A DNA stretch of 64,000 nt from Gracilariopsis chorda (lineage: Eukaryota; Rhodophyta; Florideophyceae; Gracilariales; Gracilariaceae). The notes under the pieces are model-generated. The model had not been told where the DNA came from. It worked only from the letters and a program-made list of their open reading frames with translations, and ran no database searches. The DNA lies in assembly GCA_003194525.1 (NCBI GenBank), contig NBIV01000001.1:558001-622000 (forward strand). The letters run 5' to 3'. The translations under genes were made by a program, and so were the position numbers. Shown in pieces: positions 52,383 to 62,935 of this stretch (the first letter of the stretch is position 1; each line of letters opens with the position of its first letter).

Positions 52383-54574
52383 TTATCTGAAACGATCGAG
52401 GAGTTCCTGTGCCTTCGCCAAACGTTCTTTCTTAGCTCGCAAGGTCTTCCTTCGTGCGGTTACTGTCGGATCCTCTTGCAGAAGGTCTACCAGAGCCTGC
52501 TGAGAAGTTCCCACCTTCAGTACAAGCGCATTTAACGGAACATGGATTTCCTGTGCAAGCGGTCTCAGAATTGTTGTGTCAACTACCATCACGTTGTTGT
52601 CAATGAATCTCTTTGCTGATACGTCCCAGTAACATCCAAGCATAGTAGACATGTCTTCGGCATCTGCCCTTACGCGTTCAGCGCTGCTCGAACAATAGTA
52701 GCTCTGGTACCAAGCGCGAAGCATGTCAGAAACATTCTTCTCACGTACATTACCCCGATTGTCTCGACCTGCTCTCGAAAGTGCGACAACCACAGCTGCA
52801 TCAAAGCGCTCCATGCGCTTAGCATTGACAGCTGCCAAAAACTGTTCATTCATCGTAAACGGTTGTCCGACTTCCCGATCAAACACAGATACAATCTCCT
52901 TCCGTGCGTTCTTCTCTAGGTTGTGCAATACGTCTGTGACGATATCTTGCATCTTAGACCTCAGACCTGGAAATTCTGGTGCCAGCGATGTCAGCAATTC
53001 AACAGCAACTTCTGACACTAATCGCTTGACTTCAGAGACGAGTTGGTTGGAAGAATCTCTCCAGTCTTCAACGTAGCGAGCGACTCTTGATTCGAAGATC
53101 CGTGGATTCAGAAACCCAGGTAATTCTCTTCCTCTGGAGTTTCGAATGTCTTTCTCAACTTCATCAATGAATCTAGAGTCTCCCTCAAACGGTGGGCGCT
53201 TGCTCTCGATCTTCGATTTGAATTCGTCGTAGACATTTCGAACTCTAGTACATAGCCGAAGAGACGGTGACCACAACCGCTTGTCGACATAACGTCCTGC
53301 ACTCGATTCTGTCAAAAGGTTATTGTACTCAAAAACTATTCGCATCAGAGTCATGTTCGCTTCGGCTGGCGTATCCCCAGCCCCTTTGCCAATATCTTGA
53401 AGTTCTTGTGTCGTTTTCCCCAACATTTGCACCACTTCCGATCGCATTTTAGGAAGCTCGTCGTGAAGTCGAGACACTAGTACGCCAGTGACTTTCTTAA
53501 CAAGGTTATCAACTCCAAAATACGACCGGGACATTTTTGAGAACACTGGATGGTTTGAGAAGAACTCATACTCGTTCTCTCGTGCTTGTTGAACAGATAC
53601 ATGCTCTTCGACTTCCTTCTGACTGCGGTTCTTCACCATAATGTAACCCAGCTTAAGAGGCTTTCGGCGATTATTGAGTACGGAGGCAACTTCTCTTTCT
53701 GCTCCCTTGTCTATGAGGTCCGGCTTAGTTATGACACCAATGGTCCGTCGCCCTGACGGGTCGTACCGTGCAGCCCACTCGAGAGCCTCAATAGTTGCAA
53801 CATCTTGAGTCGCCGGAATAACAACAAGCAAGATAGTCCTTTCTTGAGCCGCGTAGCCCTGGATTAGCTGAGATACCTGTCGAATAGCGTTTCGGTCTTG
53901 GCTATCTCCAAAAGGTGGTATAAAAGGGAAAAAGTCTCTGTTAATAGATGTTGTCAGTGAATGAAAAGGAAATGGGGGTTAGAGCGAGCCCGAACGAACT
54001 TACCCAAAGGTCTTTGTACGAATGATTCCTGGTAAATCGATGATAGTGAGATTAGGGGACCCTGTCGCAGCAATATGAACAATGACCCTCTCCTTTGAAA
54101 AGCCACTGTTCTGTCTAGGGTCTGTGAGAGAGGCAGCGTGAGCCGCAATAGCATCTTCTAACTCTGCTTTTCCCGATAGTGGAACCTGCTTCGGATTCAA
54201 CGATGTTGAGATTGACGCGAGCCAAAACGGTTCCCGTTTCGGTGGTTCTGTATCCGAGGGTAATGCCGCATCCTCGGGATGTGTGTTGGTTAGACGTAAT
54301 TCTATGGCACACCGGGTTGTAAGTCCAGCTCCGCGTGGAAGCGGCACTGAGCAAATAGCTTCAAGCACACTTGACTAACCATCGTATATGTCAGTAACAG
54401 TCTTTGCAAAACGAATTGTTAATATTTGCTTACCTTTCCCGAACTCTGATCCCCTATGACCGCTACTTGCGGTATAGCAATGTCGTGTTCAACTCCACAC
54501 GCACGCAATCCGTAAATAAGCTCCATTGCGGACCGAGTCCCCCGAGCAACAGCCTCTGTAAAGGGTTGCGTCAT
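52383..54574 (-). CDS. Dynamin-related GTPase, three exons
   Basis: 688 aa. Exons 54574-54434, 54374-54004 and 53937-52383 with GT-AG introns of 59 and 66 nt; frame is kept across both. Intron 1 splits the P-loop exactly (GDQSSGK | SSVLEAI). Further GTPase motifs are the switch-I threonines in GAGLTTR, DLPG and ITKPD. The middle domain ([21 protein letters not shown]) and a C-terminal GTPase-effector domain ([18 protein letters not shown]) follow, with no PH or Pro-rich domain, as in organelle- and membrane-dividing dynamins of the Dnm1/DRP type. Which membrane it cuts cannot be read from sequence. Confidence 0.92.
53938..54003 (-). other. Dynamin intron 2 (66 nt)
   Basis: Donor GTAAGT, acceptor TTAACAG; joins KTFG to [13 protein letters not shown]. 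Confidence 0.9.
54375..54433 (-). other. Dynamin intron 1 (59 nt)
   Basis: Donor GTAAGC, acceptor GGTTAG; phase 0 inside the P-loop. Confidence 0.9.
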
Positions 54575-55864
54575 TGTCGTCGAACGAACAATTATCGACA
54601 GAGATTACAACTATGTGACCCGTGATGCTAACGAAGAGTAAGAGTTAAGAATTGAAAAATGTTCGGCAAGAGGGAACTGAGTCCAAGACTTTGGAAGTCC
54701 GCCAAAGTGATACAGCAAACTGAAAGGGTAGTTTGTATTTCCTTCAAGCCGATAGGCATAATGAAGGAATGCAATGGTGAATTGCCAATTTATATTGGGG
54801 CATGAACCTCCTTAGGTTTGATGGAAAAGACTGCTATACAAGCGTACAGATACGTTAGAGACCCGATGACGAAGGCATGCATCTGTTCCAAGCTCCAACG
54901 TGCAAAGTGAACATAATTGGGCTAATGCTCCAGCATAAAAAATGATGCCGAAATAATGGGCCAAAGCAACGACAGCCACATCATGACCATTGCAAATCCC
55001 CACTTCTCAAGAGACCCCAAGCAGCTGGCGAAAAACATTGTCATTGCTGGGTGCGTGTGACGTCACCCATTCTGCGACATCTTTTTCCAGATTGTCTGCA
55101 AACGAACTCCATCTTGCAAGGGTCGGTGCGGACAAGGCTTGTAAGATACGACGACATAGTACGGATCAGACCACTCCATGTATTTCCACCTGAGATGGAT
55201 AGAACCTTCTCTTTACAAAAGACGGAACGAGTTAATAAAGATAGAACTGGCGGATATACGAAGGTACGTGATAGAATACTTTTCGTACCAGCTGGATAGG
55301 GCTTGAGACGCAACGAAAGAAAAAGCCTGACTGGACCCAGTTGCATTGCCTGCCTGTGACTACGGTGTGTTACGCGATGATTTTCTTCCCCAGAATCACA
55401 GAAGCGAGTAACGCTCACCAGCAAGGTTATGAAGGGGCTGTCAGGGGTCGGCAAAATTATCCAATGCGGATATCAAGAGATGCCAAAACTTCACTAGCTG
55501 TGCGAATACATGCACTCTGGTTCTTCCTCTTTGTTTCGGGCGGACGAGGTCTTTTTCCAACGTGCTGATGCTCTTACTCTGCAAGCTACTCTGCTTCGAA
55601 GACTTTGTACCCATAACAGACCCGCCTGTGGATCTACTTGGGCGTCCGCCAGTTTGCACACCACAACGGGCGGGATACTGTATGCTGTTGGTACAGAAAG
55701 GCGCCAGGTGGTAAGGGACCGCTAGCAGGCTACCGCTCAGTTCCCCGCGTGATCCCTCACCGTAGCAGGTAACTGCTAACCCTTTACCATCGTTGTTTGG
55801 CTCAAGAGATTGCGTTGAGGCATCGCAGTTCCAGATGAGCCACTACAACTTCCACATCCAACTC
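54575..55864. other. Spacer between dynamin and arginyl-tRNA synthetase
   Basis: 1.3 kb without a convincing gene. Holds the second copy of the dispersed repeat (55645-55765) and a recurrent spacer-motif copy on the minus strand (55775-55788, GGTAAAGGGTTAGC), 77 bp past the synthetase stop. Confidence 0.4.
55775..55788 (-). promoter_or_regulatory. Recurrent spacer motif copy downstream of ArgRS
   Basis: GGTAAAGGGTTAGC on the minus strand, one base shorter than the copy at 44612-44626 and otherwise identical. Confidence 0.35.
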
Positions 55865-57877
55865 TTAGATTCTGTCTAGAGTTGGGATTCCAAGTAATCC
55901 AAGACATAATTGCAATGTATCCGCAGAAATCTGACACAAAGCCAACCTACTTAACTTCAGCTCGTCCGAACTTGCATGCAAAACGGGGCATTCTTCGTAG
56001 AATTGATTGAAGCGAGTTGTAACAGTCTTGACGTAATCGCAAAGCACATGAGGAAGCAAGTCTCTCTCAAGTTCAGAGAGAATCTCCGGCAATCGCATTA
56101 GAATCTTCGACAGAGCGCGCTCCTCCTTCTTTTCGAATGCAAATTCAACGCCTGGATCCACACCTGCAACTGCGTCACCGGATGCCGCAGCCGCTGTTCG
56201 GTAGATGCCTTGAACCCGTGCGAAAGCATACATAATGTAGGGAGCAGTATTACCTTCCAGCTTCACCATCTTATCGAAACTGAATTTGTAATTACTCGTT
56301 CGATTGTTCTGCAAATCAGCGTACTTCACAGCAGCAACGCCAATGACTTCAGATACATTTTGCATTTCTTCATCAGACTTCTGCGGAGGTGGTGCATCAC
56401 CAGCCTCCCGCGCTCGTTCAACATCTTCTTCAGCCCGTTTCTCGAGCTCAATGCGGACCCGATCCCTGGCCTCATCAAGTAGTTCTGAGAGCTTTGGCGC
56501 TGCACCGGCCCTGGTCTTGAACTTTTTGCCGTCAGCTCCCTGCACCAGTCCGAATGGAACATGTTCCAATGAGACATGTTCCGGCAGTAGTTGGGCCTTT
56601 CGACAAACCGCGAAAATTTGCTGGAAATGCAAACTCTGTCCCACGTCTGTGACATACAAGATACGATCAGCCTTGTCTTCCAAAGACCGATATCGGACAG
56701 CAGCAAGATCTGTAGTTGCGTAAAGGAAGCCGCCATCGGATTTCTGCACTATTACAGGTAGCGGCTTACCGTCTCCTCCTTTAAACTTATCGCCCTCCAG
56801 GAAAATAACCATAGCACCGTCATTCTTTACAGCCAAACCCTTGTCCTGTAGGTCCTTCACGACGTCAGCAAGAAATGGGTTATAAAAAGACTCTCCTCGT
56901 TCTTCAAGCTTGATGTCTAATCGGTCATAAATCTTTTGAAACTCGATACGGCTCAAATTGCATATTAGGTTCCATGCTCGCAATGTATCTGGGTTGCCAC
57001 TTTGTAGCTGCACAACTTCTGCCAAGGCGGCATTTTTGAAATCCGGGGCGTCATCATAACGATTTTTTGCCCGGCGATAGAACTCGACGAGATCTCCAAT
57101 GGTCGCGGCGGCCTCGGAGTCGTGTCCCTCTTCAAGTAATTGTGGACATTCATCCTTCATGTATGTGATGAGCTGCCCGAACTGGGTCCCCCAGTCGCCT
57201 GTATGGTTGAGTCGAATTGTCGTATGACCAAGAAACTCGAGAATTCTGGCCAGCGTATCGCCAATAATCGTGCTCCGCAGATGGCCCACGTGCATATCCT
57301 TGGCGATATTGGGACTGCTGAAGTCGACCACAATACGCTGTGGTGGTTCTCGCTCCGCTACACCAAGTCGAGAGCGATCTGAAAGCATTAGGTTCAACTT
57401 GGTATTGACAAAATCATCGTGCAGGGTTAGGTTTATGAAGCCTGGCCCTGCAATCAAAGGAGACTCACATATATCAGCCACGTCTAGGTTCTCCAAAATC
57501 TTTGCAGCTACATCACGGGGTCTGGCGCGAACCTTCTTGCTTAATGACATTGCGGCATTGCACTGATAGTCGCCGAAATCTGGACGGGTAGCAGGGGTTA
57601 ACTTGGGGTCATCTCCAGCCTGATCGCCGAAAGCAGCTCGCATGGCTTCGATGACCCTGGAAGCCAGCAGGGAGCGGGTGTCAGACTGCATGACGAATGA
57701 CTTGGTAGGCGGGCTCGACAACGCAGATGTGGGACAATGGGAGAATCTGGCTGCACGAGATCGGCGCAAGGGCAGGAGCCGTTTACCTCGGAAAGATGTA
57801 GCGGCGGACGGAAGGACGTGGAACGCACTCGAGGAATAATGCAGCGAAGCTACGAACAAAAGACTGTGACGGCTCAT
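55865..57877 (-). CDS. Arginyl-tRNA synthetase, probably dual-targeted
   Basis: Class I synthetase charging tRNA-Arg. 670 aa from ATG 57877. The first 62 residues (SLLFVASLHYSSSAFH.., then many Arg) look like an organelle presequence; an in-frame ATG at 57691 would give a 608-aa protein beginning at the domain start (MQSDTRSLLASRVI). Family marks: N-terminal tRNA D-loop domain (ATRPDFGDYQCNAAM), the HIGH block SSPNIAKDMHVGHLR, GDWGTQFGQL, YVTDVGQSLHFQQIF, the KMSK-like loop GKKFKTRAG, and the anticodon domain ending in LGLLGIP. Upstream in-frame ATGs (58075, 58018) exist and cannot be excluded. No introns. Confidence 0.92.
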   Translation of the reverse strand: MSRHSLLFVASLHYSSSAFHVLPSAATSFRGKRLLPLRRSRAARFSHCPTSALSSPPTKSFVMQSDTRSLLASRVIEAMRAAFGDQAGDDPKLTPATRPDFGDYQCNAAMSLSKKVRARPRDVAAKILENLDVADICESPLIAGPGFINLTLHDDFVNTKLNLMLSDRSRLGVAEREPPQRIVVDFSSPNIAKDMHVGHLRSTIIGDTLARILEFLGHTTIRLNHTGDWGTQFGQLITYMKDECPQLLEEGHDSEAAATIGDLVEFYRRAKNRYDDAPDFKNAALAEVVQLQSGNPDTLRAWNLICNLSRIEFQKIYDRLDIKLEERGESFYNPFLADVVKDLQDKGLAVKNDGAMVIFLEGDKFKGGDGKPLPVIVQKSDGGFLYATTDLAAVRYRSLEDKADRILYVTDVGQSLHFQQIFAVCRKAQLLPEHVSLEHVPFGLVQGADGKKFKTRAGAAPKLSELLDEARDRVRIELEKRAEEDVERAREAGDAPPPQKSDEEMQNVSEVIGVAAVKYADLQNNRTSNYKFSFDKMVKLEGNTAPYIMYAFARVQGIYRTAAAASGDAVAGVDPGVEFAFEKKEERALSKILMRLPEILSELERDLLPHVLCDYVKTVTTRFNQFYEECPVLHASSDELKLSRLALCQISADTLQLCLGLLGIPTLDRI

Positions 57878-58944
57878 GCAGTGATACGGCAGCTGTACGC
57901 GGCGGAATGACGGATCAAATGGCAACTGCTTGCGCTTCGGTGGACGGTCCGGCGCTCTGCTGTCGATGAGCGCCGTCGCGCACTGTTCTGGATTGCGCAG
58001 CGATGCACCGCTGCGCATCGATTGGAACCGACCAATTGCAACACGTGTTGCCGCACAGGGAACAAATCCTGTCATCACACTGATTTCGGAGAAGATGGGC
58101 AGTCTCACCTCCTGAGAGCAAGTCTACCAGTGCTCTCTGATATAGACGTGCGTCTTGAAAATAATACTCAATTTAGCACCCCACAAAAGGCGCAAGTCTA
58201 CAATTCTACCAGACGAGTGCTATATATCGTGCGTGCACGACTCCGAGTACAGCGGAGTGCGGTCACAGTTGAACAGGTGTCCTCAACAGTTGGACAGTAA
58301 AGCATTGCTAAAAACAGTCATTTATGAAAAACCTTGGACATGAAAGTCTACGAATGTACTCAAAACTCAAACAATATCCATCAACGTAGTGTTCTTGAAA
58401 CCTTGAGTATTGGTGGCTGTTTTTCCTCAACATATATACAGCCAATTAACTCCAACCTACTGTCTGTATTGAACACCAATATAACACCACAAGCCAAAAC
58501 AACACAGCTATCCTATATTCCAAACCACCAGTCCTCCAAACTTTATTGATTTGTGCATTCTTCTTATTTATAAAATAAACTTAAAACTTCCACAACATCT
58601 GCAAATTGTTTCGACTCAGCAACGTCATGTTTGTGTGCTGTTTTCTTTCTCTACCAATTACTGCCCATTTATGCAGAAAACTGCACCTGCCTTGTGATTA
58701 GCGTACTCAAAATTTGTTGTTCTGCAACTCATATGTCTTCCGTCGAATAGATAAACGTAGGCTTCTTGAGGGAGGTTCTCTGATCCGCAAGGGTGATAAA
58801 TTTGAAAAGCATCACTCAAAATATACATGGCGCCTTTCATTTTAGATTACAAATTCACGCAAAATTATGAATCAAAGCATCAAAAAACCAACTTAACAGC
58901 TCTAAACAGTGTACGAAAAAGAGAAGTTAAAGTTCTCGGTCACT
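57878..58944. other. Spacer upstream of ArgRS
   Basis: GC-rich near the gene, AT-rich from about 58300. Short frames only, including 58658-58840 minus, without recognisable homology. Confidence 0.4.
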
Positions 58945-59400
58945 ATGCCGAAAACTGACGACCGCTTACGCAACAAGATTTGGTCGATGTATTTGCAAGG
59001 TTTGTCTCTCGCATACTTCCCAAAAATCGTAGGAATCTACATTTTCATGAAAAAAGGCCAGGTATAGCATTTTGGAGAGCATTCGGATCCCGGAATAGTT
59101 ATTTCATGGCATTCCAAACAGCTCCGGAAGGAGATGCAGCGAGATACCGCGCTACGAACGAGAGCGTTCTAGCCAAACATTTCTTCAAACTAAACGCTTT
59201 TATCACCGAACAGAACATTGATGCAAAGCAAATCATTAATGCTGACGAAACCGGAATTTCAGCATGCAAATCTGTTGAGCGAAAAGGAAGAGATGTATGT
59301 ACTACCAGATCTCATAATCTTCTGAAGTTTGCAGCTTCGTTTCAAATTTTAATCGCATAACCATGCTCACCGCAGTGCATGGAAATTGAGACAAGTGTGT
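58945..59400 (+). pseudogene. Pogo/Tigger-like transposase fragment
   Basis: An ATG at 58945 begins MPKTDDRLRNKIWSMYLQGL, resembling a helix-turn-helix start. From 58980 another frame reads RATNESVLAKHFFKLNAF and IINADETGISACK, the DDE_1 pattern of pogo/Tigger transposases in which the Asp of DETG is the first catalytic residue. The sequence is cut off by the LTR of element D at 59401. The second and third catalytic residues are not present. Confidence 0.65.
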
Positions 59401-59962
59401 GTAGTGCAAACTACGAACGTGGCACAGACACGAGCCGCGTCGCGGAAGCACCACCAAGGTGTTCAAGCTTGCTCTCAATGAGAGGCGGTACAGCGAGAGA
59501 GCCCTCTGATAGGGTCGACACGAGCCGGGTGTAAATCCGGGCGACCCCGTACTGGGCGTGCAGTCAGAGGGTAAGAACCGGACAAGCAAGCCGACTCCGT
59601 CGGAGAATCCACGAGAGGTGGTAGCACAGTACCCAGCCCAACGGTTGTGGGACAAATGATCAACAAACAAGCCGCACTTGCGGAGCGCAGACTCGCGATA
59701 GTGGGAAATCGGATCCCTATACGATGGGGGCCAACCTGTATAACAGGGCAGAGAAACAGAAGCCGTATGACGGAAGAAACCTATAATAGGCAAAAGAAAC
59801 AATAAAGAAATAGCCGTAACGACGGTTCAGGACTCCTCAAAGACGGAGGCAGGTTGCTCAACCCGGTGTTGCGGCGGTATTCCCCGGGAGGGGTTAGTGA
59901 CCGTGCGCAAGCGGCTAGATGAACAGAGCACAGTTCCTCCTTGAGGTTTACTTCTCCGTACA

Positions 59963-59981
59963 GTGGCGGCAGTGCCGCCAC
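59963..59981 (-). other. Stem-loop in LTR D
   Basis: GTGGCGGC and GCCGCCAC pair perfectly around ACT on the minus strand, abutting the TATA-like box. Related in loop and position within the LTR to the hairpin at 1486-1510 in LTR A, with different paired arms. Confidence 0.7.
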
Positions 59982-59989
59982 TTATATAC
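59982..59989 (-). promoter_or_regulatory. TATA-like box in LTR D
   Basis: GTATATAA on the minus strand, directly followed by the stem-loop at 59963-59981. Confidence 0.5.
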
Positions 59990-60323
59990 GGCACTTCAAC
60001 ATATTAAAATAAATATCTAGAAATATCTAGCCCCCGGCAAGGCCGGCTACTGTAGTACAGATGTGCAACCGTGGCAGGCTTGCCACGGCGCACCCGTCAT
60101 CGGGCCAATATCGGCACACGTGGCCACAATTACTACCCTTCCTAGGTACACCCCCGAATGGGGCTAGTGAAGCTAATACCATTCATAACCACGGTTGTGG
60201 CAGCCGGGAGCGGATCAAATCCTTATGAAGACCGATTGCGGCATACCCTCGACGGGCCATTGCACTACATCTCCCCTTCTCAGGCTGGAACAACCGTGCC
60301 AAGCGGTTCGCGACCCCGCCACC

Positions 60324-62108
60324 ATGAGTGGATATAAGCGTACCTCCCTCGACGGGTCTGCCGACAACTGCTCGGAACCACGCACACCAACGAACAACTC
60401 ACCCCCGTCTTCTCTACCAGAGTCACCCGCCATGTCCCGCAACTCAAACACCCCTAGCGCACCTCCGTCCTCGACGGCTCGCATGCAAGTCTCCAACCCT
60501 CCGTTCCGAACGGCACCTCTTCCGCAATCGGCTCCTTTCCATCCCGGCTCGGCCGGCCAAGGGACCAGTTCTTCCGGTCGCGCGCCCACTTGGGATTGGC
60601 TTCAAGTCGAGCTGCCCACTCTTGGGGGATGGCCGACACCCGGATCGTTGCACTCAAGGAATCCCCATCGTCACGGGGCGGAGTTTGCTAAGGCACCTTG
60701 GTTTGACCCCGAAGCCGTTCGTGATACGGAACTCGTTGATTCTTTCGCCGTTGACGGTTATCTCCCCGGAGGGCTTCCTGTTGCTGTCACCCATTCGTGG
60801 GATTGGCGTACCCGCATTGCGGTTAGTCCGAGTTGTCTCTTTGTTCCTCGGAACGAGACTCGGCAGTACGCTCGAAGTGAGCTAGCCCGCATTGGGTACG
60901 CACGCCACTTTCGTGCTCCGAATGAACATCCCGTGCCGGTACAGTACCGGTTTGACGTAGCTTTCTACCGAACCTTCGGCGAAGTGGGGTATGGTGACCG
61001 CCTTGCCAACGTATTGGATGAGCTCGACCGCTTCGCGGACGTCGTACAACCTTATCAGGACCTGATCCTCTGGGCGAGGCCTATACCTCGCGCCGAATTC
61101 CGGTACCTTCGCCGTCCATCACGGTCAACCTACCTCGAGGGACTCCGCTTCGAGCGGAAATGGCGTTCCCGTTTTGGGATCATGGCCCCCTACCAGTGCT
61201 CTGAAGTTGAGAGGCTGGCTGGGCATGCCCGTCGAGGACGGTATCTATCAATCCAGGACTTCTGGCCGGCTGTCGAAGTCCCAAGAGGGTGTTACGTGGA
61301 GCTTCCCCCCTGCCTCACCTATGTAGGCTCATACTTCATCAACAACCCACCTGAAGGTTTATGGAGTCTCCTTGCCACTGAGTGGACTGTCCGCGTCGCG
61401 GCTTACCTCCTCATCGAGGCCTATGATGCCTACCGCTTGTGGCACATTCCGGAACTCGTCCGGCAGTCTATCCGTCATCTGGACCAATCCGAGGTGCTCG
61501 GCTCCGTGCGCAATGCTCGCGAGGCCACACAAATGGTGGATCTTATTGACCAGATTGACTGGGATCGAGTGCCTGCTAACCAGGTCTCCGACGGAGTTCG
61601 TCGTCCGACTGATCGGTCTCCCGGCCGTGACACCAACGCCGGCGACTTCGTATATTTCGACCCATGGGAATGGGAGGTGATATCAGCCGCTGAAGCGGGC
61701 GAAAGGCGTCGAGAAGACCGGTATATCCCGGCTGGGCACTCCCGAGGGTTCATTTTCATCGATGACGATGGTGAAGATCCTGCTGAGGGCGGTAGTCCCA
61801 AGGATGAAGGCAGCCCCGCAGGGGAATCCGAGGAACCCGCTGTGTCGGGCGGTGGTGAAGCCATAGAGGCCGTTGACCACCCCGCCGAGGCGGCTGCGTC
61901 ATCTTCCGAGCCCTGGGGGCAGTCGGCTACCGACCAAGCGTCTCAACCTGTCGAAATGACCCCGCGTGCTGCGGCTCTCCGTGACTTCCTCCGAGGTGTC
62001 GGCCTTACTGTACCGAATGCGGTAACCGATGAGTCGGACCTACAAGCGTTAGGAGCCCAGTACTATGCTGGCAAGAACACCACCTCGGGCGGCGGGCCTT
62101 CGGCGTAG
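60324..62108 (+). CDS. Antisense ORF of element D, function unknown
   Basis: 594 aa on the strand opposite to pol, between the pol stop and the 3' LTR. ATG at 60324 in the context GCCACCATGAG, a near-ideal eukaryotic start; the frame is open further upstream but that part lies in the LTR. Residues 1 to about 90 are Ser/Pro/Thr-rich, about 90-430 are a globular, Trp- and Arg-rich region (WDWLQVELPTLGGW, SHSWDWRTRIAV-like, RSRFGIMAPYQCSEVERL, WTVRVAAYLLIEAYDAYRLW), and the last 150 are acidic. No stop or frameshift. I recognise no family. Antisense extra genes in this position are known from some plant Ty3/gypsy lineages, where their role is also unclear. Confidence 0.75.
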   Translation: MSGYKRTSLDGSADNCSEPRTPTNNSPPSSLPESPAMSRNSNTPSAPPSSTARMQVSNPPFRTAPLPQSAPFHPGSAGQGTSSSGRAPTWDWLQVELPTLGGWPTPGSLHSRNPHRHGAEFAKAPWFDPEAVRDTELVDSFAVDGYLPGGLPVAVTHSWDWRTRIAVSPSCLFVPRNETRQYARSELARIGYARHFRAPNEHPVPVQYRFDVAFYRTFGEVGYGDRLANVLDELDRFADVVQPYQDLILWARPIPRAEFRYLRRPSRSTYLEGLRFERKWRSRFGIMAPYQCSEVERLAGHARRGRYLSIQDFWPAVEVPRGCYVELPPCLTYVGSYFINNPPEGLWSLLATEWTVRVAAYLLIEAYDAYRLWHIPELVRQSIRHLDQSEVLGSVRNAREATQMVDLIDQIDWDRVPANQVSDGVRRPTDRSPGRDTNAGDFVYFDPWEWEVISAAEAGERRREDRYIPAGHSRGFIFIDDDGEDPAEGGSPKDEGSPAGESEEPAVSGGGEAIEAVDHPAEAAASSSEPWGQSATDQASQPVEMTPRAAALRDFLRGVGLTVPNAVTDESDLQALGAQYYAGKNTTSGGGPSA

Positions 62109-62512
62109 ACAGCCTGTATGGCAGGTCGTTTCGATCCATAGACATTTCCCTATAGGGCCGTGGGGGCTAAGCCCCGTTGAAAAGTAAACATACCGGCGGC
62201 TGCCGGTTTGGCTTCTGAGCTTCTTCATTCGTCTTCCTCCCCCTTCTCAGTGGGCTACACCCTTTGGAGGGTATCCGAAAATTAGCCTAAGGAGGGGAGG
62301 GCTTCCGCCTTAGGCGGCTGTAGCGTACTTCGTAGTCTTCATTCTAGTTTCCTGGCCTCTTCTTCATCTTCCTTCTTCTTCTTTCCACTGTACGTGGCTT
62401 CCGTATATACGGCGGGTTCTTCTGCAACATTGTTGCGTCCGCGTGAGGCGGCATGATTCTTTAAAGCGCAGTGTATTCCGCTTGAAGCGGCCTCGGCCGG
62501 TACCATGGATGG
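62109..62512. other. Spacer between antisense ORF and pol, with short palindromes
   Basis: 404 bp between two convergent ORFs. It holds small hairpins (GGGGCTAAGCCCC near 62163, CCGCCTTAGGCGG near 62309), which might help end transcription on both sides; that role is speculative. Confidence 0.4.
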
Positions 62513-62932
62513 TCAACCCACTTGGGCTCTGTCCAGCGTAGCCGGTATCGGTGTCCGTGTACGACGGTGATACTGGAGAACCTTCGAACGAGGCAAATGC
62601 TCAATTGGTTCGTGAGTGTCCTCCGAAGGGCCGTAGCCGTACCAACGGACTCGATACAACAATTCCCCATCCGGGGCGAAGCCGTGACTAACCAGGCGGT
62701 CAATAACATATTCCTCGTCGAGGACACTCCGCTCGGTGTGCGGCTTGGTGAGTGTGCCCTCTGTGGAGGTGTTGCTGTCGTGGTTCCTGTTCCGGGCAGT
62801 GTCATTGCTCACGCGTAGCTTCGGCCTTAATCCCGGTGATAGGGCATCCTGTATACCAGGCAACGTCTCATTTGACCATGGTGTTTTCCTCGAGCTGAGG
62901 CTTCCGGAGTTCTGGTCTTCATTCGCATGCGA
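62513..62932 (-). CDS. Element D: chromodomain segment of pol
   Basis: Open in frame from directly after a TAG at 62933-62935 to the stop at 62513-62515. Chromodomain YVIDRLVSHGFAPDGELLY, VRWYGYGPSEDTHEPIEHLP, ending AQVG as in element A. No ATG lies between the TAG and the chromodomain, so expression would need readthrough of the stop. Confidence 0.85.
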   Translation of the reverse strand, partial: SHANEDQNSGSLSSRKTPWSNETLPGIQDALSPGLRPKLRVSNDTARNRNHDSNTSTEGTLTKPHTERSVLDEEYVIDRLVSHGFAPDGELLYRVRWYGYGPSEDTHEPIEHLPRSKVLQYHRRTRTPIPATLDRAQVG

Positions 62933-62935
62933 CTA

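Larger units (their letters stand above)
59401..60269 (-). repeat. 3' LTR of element D
   Basis: 869 bp bounded by perfect 10-bp inverted ends, TGTAGTGCAA at 59401 and TTGCACTACA at 60269. On the minus strand it is preceded by a purine tract (AGAAGGGGAGA, 60270-60280). An internal block (GAGAGCCCTCT, GCCGGGTGTAA) is shared with the element C LTR, so the families are related. Confidence 0.85.

Noticed and set aside
55041..55454. 137-codon minus-strand ORF in the spacer next to ArgRS
   Set aside because: No recognisable domain, no ATG-context support and overlapping open frames on the other strand.
59397..60128. Element D LTR ending at GGCCACA (60128)
   Set aside because: TTGCACTACA at 60269 pairs perfectly with TGTAGTGCAA at 59401 and is followed by a purine tract (minus strand), and the same termini delimit LTR A.
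60198..60222. TGGCAGCCGGGAGCGGATC as a plus-strand primer-binding site, which would make the 60324-62108 ORF a gag
   Set aside because: It lies inside the LTR as defined by the inverted ends, no plus-strand pol follows, and pol with chromodomain is on the minus strand.
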